This document shows positions 14,657 to 20,234 of a stretch of 20,234 bases of DNA, piece after piece (within the stretch, counting starts at the first letter, position 1; each line of letters opens with the position of its first letter). Position numbers and translations under genes: made by a program. Source of the stretch: Streptomyces sp. MUM 178J (lineage in GTDB: Bacteria > Actinomycetota > Actinomycetes > Streptomycetales > Streptomycetaceae); NCBI RefSeq assembly GCF_022414575.1, contig NZ_JADWYQ010000071.1, forward strand, positions 1-20,234, read 5' to 3'. The notes beneath the pieces were generated by a model that did not search any database, had not been told where the DNA came from, and saw nothing but the letters and a program-made list of their open reading frames with translations.

Positions 14657-14918
14657 TGCGCGCCAGCGTCTCCCTCATGATGTCCTCGATCGGGATGCCG
14701 GGTGCCTGGCTGGCCATGCGCTCGTCGATGATCCGGTTGATCTCGCGCTCTTCCCATTCCTGGTACTTCCGTAGCACCTCGATGGACACCACGGCGGCGA
14801 CCTCCTTGCCTCGGCGAGTGATAACCGTGGGCACGTCGTCGCGGTCGGCCCGCTCCACGACTTCGGCCAGGTGCGCGCGGACGTCGCGGATCGACTCTAT
14901 GGGTAGCGGCTGTGTCAT
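14649..14918 (-). CDS. Phd/YefM-family antitoxin
   Basis: 89 residues. P-I-E-S-I-R-D-V-R-A-H-L-A-E-V-V-E-R-A and V-I-T-R-R-G-K-E-V-A-A-V-V-S-I-E-V-L-R-K-Y are the family pattern; the N-terminal half binds DNA and the C-terminal helix binds the toxin. ATG 14918 is chosen because a promoter ends 7 nt upstream; a longer reading through att-like copy C would encode repeat DNA. It represses its own promoter with the toxin, by family knowledge, and a TGTACA-type palindrome lies in the promoter. Confidence 0.87.
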   Translation of the reverse strand: MTQPLPIESIRDVRAHLAEVVERADRDDVPTVITRRGKEVAAVVSIEVLRKYQEWEEREINRIIDERMASQAPGIPIEDIMRETLARSE

Positions 14919-14925
14919 GCACCCA

Positions 14926-14954
14926 AGCGTACCAAGTGTCCCATGTGTACACAA
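14926..14954 (-). promoter_or_regulatory. Promoter of the Phd/YefM-RelE operon
   Basis: On the minus strand TTGTGT (14954-14949), a 17-bp spacer and TACGCT (14931-14926), then 7 nt to ATG 14918. The spacing predicts a leaderless transcript. Confidence 0.6.
14944..14953. promoter_or_regulatory. TGTACA-containing operator palindrome
   Basis: TGTGTACACA is a perfect 10-bp palindrome over the -35 box. E. coli YefM is known to bind sites with a TGTACA core, so this is the expected antitoxin site. Confidence 0.6.
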
Positions 14955-14991
14955 TGCCTCTTTGCCTCTCCCGCGCTGGGCGCTTCTCCGG

Positions 14992-15070
14992 GTGCTGGAT
15001 GCGTGCTGGATCCGACCGCCGGTGTCGGCTTTCCGGATGGGAGCCGCTGGGTGAATGTTCCGCTTCAACG
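14992..15070 (+). repeat. att-like repeat, copy C
   Basis: GTGCTGGATGC and GTGCTGGATCC are adjacent (14992-15013). TTTCCGGATGGGAGCCG starts at 15030 and GTTCCGCTTCAACG at 15057. The second 11-mer to core distance is 55 bp. The similarity stops just after CAACG. It lies 74 bp upstream of the antitoxin start. Confidence 0.65.
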
Positions 15071-15101
15071 CGCAGTCGTGCGACTACTTCGCGTTAGCGG
15101 G

Positions 15102-15260
15102 CTTGTTGAATGTGCATCGACCCTGACAGCGGCGCGATGGAGGCACCTCGCCCCGGGCGACCGGATCACGCTGTACGAGACCTCGGTGGCCGGCGGAACG
15201 GCGACGATCCTGGAGGTTCAGCCTCCGGCGGCGTACGAGGAACACGTGCTCCGGTGCTGA
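15102..15260 (+). pseudogene. Remnant of a small unidentified gene between copies C and D
   Basis: The frame encodes a protein-like end: A-R-W-R-H-L-A-P-G-D-R-I-T-L-Y-E-T-S, then G-G-T-A-T-I-L-E-V-Q-P-P, stop TGA 15258-15260, which lies inside the first 11-mer of copy D. The upstream part runs into copy C without a good start or ribosome site, so the gene seems cut at its 5' end. It recalls small conserved Streptomyces proteins, but I cannot name it. Unlike the other cargo it lies on the plus strand. Confidence 0.4.
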
Positions 15261-15334
15261 CTCTGTGCTGACCTCGTGCCACAGAACAGTGTTTCCGCTG
15301 GTGGGAGCGGCGTAGTGCACGTTCCGGTTCAACG
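15254..15334 (+). repeat. att-like repeat, copy D
   Basis: GTGCTGACTCT and GTGCTGACCTC are adjacent (15254-15275). GTTTCCGCTGGTGGGAGCG starts at 15291 and GTTCCGGTTCAACG at 15321. The second 11-mer to core distance is 57 bp, and TTTCCGC to TTCCGG is 30 bp. Confidence 0.68.
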
Positions 15335-15409
15335 CCTGGCGTACACATCAAAGGTGCTGCCCGGACCGCCTGTTGGCGTGTCGGGCGCGGCGGAACCCGT
15401 CCGCGGGGA

Positions 15410-15630
15410 GCTCACTTTGGGCAGGACCTGTGTATTGCCGGTCGGCTCGTTGTGGATCTGCTCAACGGTGCGCCGACGGGTGCCTCGGAGGCTTCCAGCG
15501 GGGACCAGGTGCGGGACTCTTCGACCAGGTGCTCCCCGGGCGCGGTCCAGCCGAGTTCCCAGTCCAGACCGGTGCCGGAGAGGCCGTACGTGCGATCGGC
15601 GTCCACCCGCCAGAACTGAGCCCGCAGACA
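15410..15630 (-). pseudogene. Frameshifted gene remnant between copies D and E
   Basis: On the minus strand one frame reads A-Q-F-W-R-V-D-A-D-R-T-Y-G-L-S-G-T-G-L-D-W-E-L-G-W, continuing through P-G-E-H-L-V-E-E-S-R-T-W-S-P to about 15470. A second frame then reads R-R-T-V-E-Q-I-H-N-E-P-T-G-N-T-Q-V-L-P-K to about 15415. Both look protein-like and neither is complete, which suggests one coding sequence broken by a frameshift and cut at both ends by copies D and E. I do not recognise the family. Confidence 0.35.
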
Positions 15631-15652
15631 CTCCGCTGCAACGTGTGAGCGG
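15631..15652 (+). repeat. att-like core, copy E (bare core at the border of the secretion locus)
   Basis: CTCCGCTGCAACGTGTGAGC matches the core of copy B (CAACGTGTGAGCGG identical) but is not preceded by 11-bp repeats or by the TTTCCGC block. A core without arm sites next to chromosomal sequence is what an attB-like site or far junction would look like. It lies 51 bp from the end of the beta-helix/AAA gene. Confidence 0.55.
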
Positions 15653-15666
15653 TGCGTTGCCGCGGT

Positions 15667-15688
15667 GGGCCGGTCCGTCCGCCGGCCC
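15667..15688 (-). terminator. Terminator of the beta-helix/AAA gene
   Basis: GGGCCGG / CCGGCCC form a 7-bp stem with an 8-nt loop, 15 nt past the stop of the minus-strand gene. Confidence 0.55.
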
Positions 15689-15702
15689 CGTTGCGGTCCG
15701 GC

Positions 15703-18700
15703 TCAGTGCTGTAGCCCGGCCCCGGCTGTGCTGTCCGTCGGCAGGTCCTCGGGCAGGAGCAGCCGGAGGTCGTCCAGGCCGGGCGCCGACAGCGTGCCGA
15801 TTCGCCGGGCCTGCCGCGTCATCATCGTCTCCACCAGCTGCCGGCCGGTCCGGGCGTTGCCGAAGGAACGGTCGCGGGGGATCGTGGCCACGTACCGGCC
15901 GAGCGCCTCGACCGTCGGCGGCGGGCAGTCGTAACCGGAGTCCGCGGCCTGCGCCGTGATGATGCCGACGAGTTCCTCGGTGGTGTAGTTCTCGAACTCC
16001 ACGGTGCGGGTGAACCGGGACGTCAGGCCGGGGTTGGAGTCCAGGAACCGGCGCATCTCGTCGGTGTAGCCGGCCGCGATGACGACGATCTCGTCCCGGT
16101 GGTCCTCCATCAGCTTCAGCAGCGTCTCCACCGCTTCCCGGCCGAAGTCGGAGGTCGCCCCCTCGGGGGTGAGGGTGTAGGCCTCGTCAATGAACAGCAC
16201 ACCGCCCAGGGCGCGTTCGAAGACCTCCTTGGTGAGCTGCGCGGTGTGCCCGACGTACCGCCCGACGAGGTCGGCCCGGGCCACCTCCACGAGCTGGCCC
16301 TTGGGCAGCACCCCTAGGGAGCGCAGCAGTTCGGAGTACAGGCGCGCGACGGTGGTCTTGCCGGTGCCGGGCGGGCCGGAGAAGATCAGGTGCTGGCTGA
16401 TGTGCGGCGTGGGCAGGCCGGCCGCGCGCCGCTGCCGGGTCGTGGCCAGCAGGTTGACCAGATCCGTCACCTCACGCTTGACGGCTCCGAGACCGACCAT
16501 GGCCTCCAGCCGGGCGAGCAGCTCCTCGGAGCTGGCCGCGTCCTGGCCGGCGGTGTCCGGGCCGGTGCCGACGTCCTCGGGGAGCAGCAGCGACAGATCG
16601 GCCTCGGCCGGGTCCGTCATCGAGCCGAGCCGGAAAGCCTGCCGGTCCACCATCTCCTCGAAGACCCGGCGCGCTTCGCGGCCGTTGCCGAACGTGGCGC
16701 CCCGCTCCATCCGGCCGTAGTGCCCGGCGAGGGCGTCCAGAGTGCTCGGGTCCAGCTGGTAGTGATGGGCCGCGCACATCCGCTCGGTGATGGTGACGAG
16801 CTCCTCCACGGAGTAGTTGGCGAACTCGATGGTGCGGGTGAAACGCGAGGCCAGGCCCGGGTTGGAGGTGAGGAACTCGGTCATCTCGTCGGTGTAGCCG
16901 GCGGCGATCACCACCACCTCGTCGCGATGGTCCTCCATCAGCTTCAGCAAGGTGTCGATCGCCTCGCGGCCGAAGTCGGCTCCGCCGCCCTTGCCGTCGG
17001 ACAGCAGCGTGTACGCCTCGTCGAGGAACAGCACTCCGCCGAGCGCCTCGTTGAACGCCTCCGTCGTCTTGATCGCCGTACCGCCGATGACCTGGGCGAC
17101 CAGGTCGGCCCGGGACACCTCGACCAGGTGCCCCGAGCGCAGCACGCCCAGTTCGGTGAGGATCCCGCCGTAGAGCCGGGCGACGGTGGTCTTGCCGGTG
17201 CCGGGCGGGCCGGAGAAGACCAGGTGGCGGCTCATCGGAGGGACCGGCATGCCGAGCCGGGCACGGCGCTGCGCCAGCTGGTTGAGGTTGACCAGGGTGC
17301 GGACCTGGTGTTTGACGTCGGCCAGGCCGGTCAGCGACTCCAGTTCCTCCAGCGGTCCGGTCGCGGCCGCCTTCGCGGCGCCGCCCCGGCCGCCCTCGCC
17401 CTTCGCCGCGGCGTCGGCGACGTCGGCCCCCCACACGTCGGGGGCCCCGTTGCCCGTACTGGTCAGGTCCTCCACGGTGCACCGGTCGCCCGCCCGGATC
17501 TGCTTCAGGCCGGCGCCCCGGTTCTCCCGTACGGTGCAGCCGGCCACGGTGACCGGCTCCGCGGTGTCGATCCGGACGCCGTCGCCGACGCTGCCCGTGA
17601 TCACACAGGCGTTCAGGGACAGGCGGGCTCCGTCCAGGGCCATCACCCCGTGTGCCCCGGCCTCGGCGATCTCGGTGCGCAGCACGGATGCTTCACCGCC
17701 CTTGTCCACGGCGACGCCGGAGGCGCCCGCGCCGTGGATACGGCAGTCGCGGATCGTTCCCCGGCCCTCCGCGCCGACCCGGATGCCGGCGTCGGCGGCA
17801 CCGCTGACCACGGTGTCCCGCACCTGCGGACGGCCGCCGCCCAGGAGCCGTATGCCGTCCGCCCCGGCGCCCTCGATCGCACAGTGCTCCAGCCGGCCGC
17901 GGCCCTCGTCGACGACCTCCACGCCGTGCCCGCCGGGCGCGGTGATCCGGGCGCGGCGGAGCAGCGGACTGCCGCCGCCGCGGATCAGGATCGCGGTTCC
18001 GGCCGCGTCGGATATCTCCAGCCGGTCGAACTCGGCCGCCGAATCCTCCTCCAGCACCACGGCTCCCGCCCGGTCCGCACAGTCGCGCACCGTGATGTCG
18101 GTCAGGTTCGGCGTGCTGGAGCCGATCACACGGATCGCGGGGCCGCCCGCGGTGTCGAACTCGCACTCCCGGAAGCTGCCGCGGGACCGCTCGGAGACGG
18201 CCAGCCCGTTGCCCTTGGTGCGCGACGTACGGCAGCGCAGCACCTCGGGATCGGCGCCGGAGGCCACCACGATGCCCGGACCGGCCGTGTCCGTGACCGT
18301 CACCTGCTCCAGCACCGGGCGCGACTTGCTGGTCACATACACGCCGACCGCCGCATCGTGCACCCGGACCCGCTGCACCCGGGTGCTGCTGCTGCCCTCC
18401 AGGGCGACGGCGGGCTTCTCCGTGCCGGAGATGTCGCAGTCCTCGACGACTCCCTGCGCCTCGCCGTTGGTGAGCACGCCGTTGCCGCGGGCGTCGCGGA
18501 TGCGGCAGTCGCGCACGGTCGTGCGGGCGTTGTCGCTGATCACGACGGCGGTGGTGCCCAGGTTCTCGATCACGCAGTCGGCGATCACGCTGCCGGTGTC
18601 CGTGGTGTCCACGATGCCGGCGCCGACCGGGTTGCCGACCCGGCAGCCCCGCATCGCCAGCGAGCCCGACTCCCGGGCGAGCAGGGCGGTCCAGCCCGAA

Positions 18701-19029
18701 CCGGAGACGGTGCAGCCGTCCATGGCGACCTGCCCGCGTGCCGCGTCGACCACCGGCACGTCCTCGGAACCGCCGCGCAGCGTGAGGTCGGTGAGCATGA
18801 CCGCGTCGGCGGCGAGCACGATCGCGCTGCCCCGGCGCGGGCAGATCTCCACGCTGCCGGGCTCGCCGTCGGCGACGATGGTCACCCGCGTCCGGACGGT
18901 CAGGTTCTCCGGGTAGCGTCCGGGCCGGACCTGTACGACCGCTCCGCTGCGTGCTTGGGCCAGGGCTTCACCGATGGTCCGGAAACTGTCCGGCCGCTCC
19001 GGGCAGACGGTGAGCAACTGCCGTGACAA
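15703..19029 (-). CDS. Right-handed beta-helix protein fused to two CbxX/EccA-like AAA+ ATPase modules (type VII secretion associated)
   Basis: 1108 residues. Residues ~1-520 are a pectate-lyase-like right-handed beta-helix: a regular series of ~23-residue turns with motifs such as V-x-D-C-x-I and G-x-G-V. After an Ala/Gly linker come two AAA+ modules of the CbxX/CfqX type, ~560-815 and ~838-1090. Walker A lysines are K613 and K891 (both G-P-P-G-T-G-K-T-T-V-A-R-L); Walker B is L-D670-E671 and I-D948-E949. These resemble the ATPase of EccA, the cytosolic chaperone of ESX secretion. TTG 19029 is the start: GAGGAGGA lies 7 nt upstream and L-S-R-Q-L-L-T-V-C-P-E is the usual beginning as I recall it; a longer GTG reading (19056) would cover the ribosome site. 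The gene is divergent from a mycosin-like gene, supporting a type VII role. Probably assembles with secretion substrates; not proven. Confidence 0.85.
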   Translation of the reverse strand: MSRQLLTVCPERPDSFRTIGEALAQARSGAVVQVRPGRYPENLTVRTRVTIVADGEPGSVEICPRRGSAIVLAADAVMLTDLTLRGGSEDVPVVDAARGQVAMDGCTVSGSGWTALLARESGSLAMRGCRVGNPVGAGIVDTTDTGSVIADCVIENLGTTAVVISDNARTTVRDCRIRDARGNGVLTNGEAQGVVEDCDISGTEKPAVALEGSSSTRVQRVRVHDAAVGVYVTSKSRPVLEQVTVTDTAGPGIVVASGADPEVLRCRTSRTKGNGLAVSERSRGSFRECEFDTAGGPAIRVIGSSTPNLTDITVRDCADRAGAVVLEEDSAAEFDRLEISDAAGTAILIRGGGSPLLRRARITAPGGHGVEVVDEGRGRLEHCAIEGAGADGIRLLGGGRPQVRDTVVSGAADAGIRVGAEGRGTIRDCRIHGAGASGVAVDKGGEASVLRTEIAEAGAHGVMALDGARLSLNACVITGSVGDGVRIDTAEPVTVAGCTVRENRGAGLKQIRAGDRCTVEDLTSTGNGAPDVWGADVADAAAKGEGGRGGAAKAAATGPLEELESLTGLADVKHQVRTLVNLNQLAQRRARLGMPVPPMSRHLVFSGPPGTGKTTVARLYGGILTELGVLRSGHLVEVSRADLVAQVIGGTAIKTTEAFNEALGGVLFLDEAYTLLSDGKGGGADFGREAIDTLLKLMEDHRDEVVVIAAGYTDEMTEFLTSNPGLASRFTRTIEFANYSVEELVTITERMCAAHHYQLDPSTLDALAGHYGRMERGATFGNGREARRVFEEMVDRQAFRLGSMTDPAEADLSLLLPEDVGTGPDTAGQDAASSEELLARLEAMVGLGAVKREVTDLVNLLATTRQRRAAGLPTPHISQHLIFSGPPGTGKTTVARLYSELLRSLGVLPKGQLVEVARADLVGRYVGHTAQLTKEVFERALGGVLFIDEAYTLTPEGATSDFGREAVETLLKLMEDHRDEIVVIAAGYTDEMRRFLDSNPGLTSRFTRTVEFENYTTEELVGIITAQAADSGYDCPPPTVEALGRYVATIPRDRSFGNARTGRQLVETMMTRQARRIGTLSAPGLDDLRLLLPEDLPTDSTAGAGLQH

Positions 19030-19035
19030 GCTTGT

Positions 19036-19044
19036 TCCTCCTCG
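19036..19044 (-). promoter_or_regulatory. Ribosome binding site of the beta-helix/AAA gene
   Basis: CGAGGAGGA on the minus strand, 7 nt before TTG 19029; it decides the start against the upstream in-frame GTG. Confidence 0.8.
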
Positions 19045-19189
19045 CTCAGGCGCCACTGTCGGCCCTGTGGCACGGCGGGACGCGCCTGATGCAGGCTACG
19101 TGAGGTGCGGTTCATCTTCCAGGCGGGCCAGAGGAGTTCACCCAGGCGTTCCGAACCGGTGTCCGAACGGGTGCTTCCCGGGGGCAGCA

Positions 19190-19202
19190 TAGGATGCGCG
19201 CC
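19190..19202 (+). promoter_or_regulatory. Possible leaderless -10 box of the mycosin-like gene
   Basis: TAGGAT (19190-19195) ends 7 nt before ATG 19203, and no clear ribosome site is present. The -35 region is unconvincing. Confidence 0.35.
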
Positions 19203-20234
19203 ATGCGATGCGACCCCACTTCCGCTCGCGCGGCCGTTGCCGCCCTGCTGGTCGCCGGCCCCCTGCTCGTCGCGGGCGCCGCACCCGCCTCGGCGGCCTC
19301 CGATCCGGTGGAACTCCCTCTTCTGCGCACGGAACTGGCCGCCGACGAGCCGTGCGCCGAGGCGTCCGGGCAGACCGCGAAGAGCGAGCCGTGGACGACG
19401 AGCGCCCTCGGCCTGCCGCGCGCATGGCAGCAGTCCCAAGGTGCGGGCGTGACCGTGGCGGTTGTGGACACCGGCGTCGGCACCTCCATACCGGCCCTGT
19501 CCGGCCGGGTCGAGGCGGCCGGGGATGCCGGGGACGACTGCGTCGGACACGGGAGTTTCGCCGCCGGAGTGATCGCTGCGGCGCCTGCCGAGGGTGTGGG
19601 CGTCGCGGGAGTGGCCCCGGCGGCGCGCATCCTCGCGGTGCGGGGCGCCGAGGAGCGCGGCGCCACCTCGCCGACGCTGCTGGCCGACGGCATCAGGAAG
19701 GCCGCCGAGGCCGGCGCACAGGTGATCTACGTGGCGCGGGCGCTGCCCGCGGGCAAGAAGGAGCTGACCGCCGCGGTGGCGTACGCCACCGACCGCGACG
19801 CCCTGGTGGTCGCCCCGTTCGCCCCGGACACCGCGCCCGAGGGCGACGGCGAGGAGGAGGGGGGCGAGAGGGCCCCGCTGTGGTACTGGCCCGCCGCGGC
19901 GCCCGACGTGCTCGCGGTCATGGACTACGGCCCCGGGGGCGGCCGTCCCAAAGGAGCGCCGACCGCCGTGTCGGCGGACCTCGCGGCCCCCGGTGACGCC
20001 GTGGTCGGCAGCGGACCCGAGGGGCCCGGCCACTACCTCGGCTCCGGCTCCTCCCTGGCGGCGGCGCATGTGGCCGGCGCCGCGGCCCTCGTCCGCGCGC
20101 GCCATCCCGACCTGAGCGCCGCCGAGGCGGCCCGTCGGCTGACGGCGACGGCGTATCCGGCGTCGCCGCCGCGCCTGGACGCCTACGCCGCCCTCGGCGC
20201 GGTGCTGACCGACGCGGTCGGCGCGGTGCCGGAG
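19203..20234 (+). CDS. Mycosin-like S8 serine protease of type VII secretion (3' end outside window)
   Basis: 344 residues visible, open at the right edge. A signal peptide (hydrophobic ~10-26, A-P-A-S-A-A-S cleavage region) sends it across the membrane. The subtilisin-type triad is present: D89 in V-V-D-T-G-V, H116 in G-H-G-S-F-A-A-G and S284 in G-S-S-L-A-A-A-H-V-A-G. Mycosins are membrane-anchored proteases that process ESX substrates and stabilise the secretion complex; the C-terminal anchor would lie beyond the window. The block that in subtilases reads A-A-A-G-N is A-P-F-A-P here, so the oxyanion-hole Asn seems lost, and the insert after it (P-E-G-D-G-E-E-E-G-G-E) is acidic. It may therefore be a weak or inactive protease with a structural role. 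Divergent from the beta-helix/AAA gene with ~170 bp between them. Confidence 0.85.
   Translation, partial: MRCDPTSARAAVAALLVAGPLLVAGAAPASAASDPVELPLLRTELAADEPCAEASGQTAKSEPWTTSALGLPRAWQQSQGAGVTVAVVDTGVGTSIPALSGRVEAAGDAGDDCVGHGSFAAGVIAAAPAEGVGVAGVAPAARILAVRGAEERGATSPTLLADGIRKAAEAGAQVIYVARALPAGKKELTAAVAYATDRDALVVAPFAPDTAPEGDGEEEGGERAPLWYWPAAAPDVLAVMDYGPGGGRPKGAPTAVSADLAAPGDAVVGSGPEGPGHYLGSGSSLAAAHVAGAAALVRARHPDLSAAEAARRLTATAYPASPPRLDAYAALGAVLTDAVGAVPE

Noticed and set aside
13175..15332. Minus-strand short frames at the repeats sharing M/L-K-R-N at their start and Q-H-x-S-T further on
   Set aside because: They follow from the conserved DNA of the att-like repeats (core read as AAGCGGAAC, 11-mers as CAGCAC) and join different sequence afterwards; no ribosome sites and no conserved length.
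13276..15652. CRISPR array
   Set aside because: Repeats are ~80-110 bp, imperfect and separated by 180-800 bp containing genes; no cas genes.
16390..19026. Long plus-strand frame opposite the beta-helix/AAA gene
   Set aside because: Shadow of high-GC codon use; no domains, and the minus strand has clear AAA+ motifs.

Overview
The window looks like high-GC actinobacterial, most probably Streptomyces, DNA. The reasons are very GC-rich third codon positions, GTG/TTG starts, actinobacterial-type VapBC, Phd-RelE and Uma2 proteins, and the edge of a type VII secretion locus with a mycosin-like protease. No rRNA, tRNA or CRISPR array was found. Everything here is read by eye from the sequence; no database search was run.

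Layout. (i) 1-67: last 21 codons of a probable IS630-type transposase. (ii) 303-7065: a complete type I restriction-modification operon in the order hsdR-hsdS-hsdM with stop/start overlaps, closed by a perfect hairpin (7097-7129). (iii) 7582-10011: two genes not identified beyond their domains, a HEPN-type protein with an intact R-x4-H motif and a 539-residue protein with an N-terminal NucS-like PD-(D/E)XK nuclease domain; they are a candidate two-gene defence unit. (iv) 10199-11096: an IS5-family element with recognisable terminal inverted repeats. (v) 11136-11827: a vapBC toxin-antitoxin operon with a good promoter and an overlapping palindrome. (vi) 12018-13274: a tyrosine recombinase. (vii) 13275-15652: an array of five related att-like sites separating small cargo: a Uma2-type nuclease gene, a Phd/YefM-RelE pair and two gene remnants. 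(viii) 15703-20234: chromosomal type VII secretion neighbourhood: a beta-helix plus tandem AAA+ protein on the minus strand, and a divergent mycosin-like protease cut by the window end.

Reading as a whole: 1-13.4 kb looks like the right part of an integrative element or defence island whose recombinase lies at its right end. The repeat array between it and the secretion locus is the most unusual structure. Four copies have a pair of adjacent 11-bp repeats (GTGCTGRHTNN) at a nearly fixed 55-58 bp from a TTCCGCTTCAACG core. The fifth, next to the secretion gene, has only the core. This is the geometry expected for arm-type and core recombinase sites. It suggests either repeated integration into one attachment site with decay in between, or an integron-like cassette array run by a phage-type tyrosine recombinase.

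The genes mostly fit one theme: genome defence (type I R-M, HEPN + nuclease, Uma2) and stabilisation (two type II toxin-antitoxin modules), carried by mobile DNA next to a conserved secretion locus. Several cargo genes appear to be driven by promoters whose -10 box lies 6-7 nt before the start codon, which predicts leaderless transcripts.
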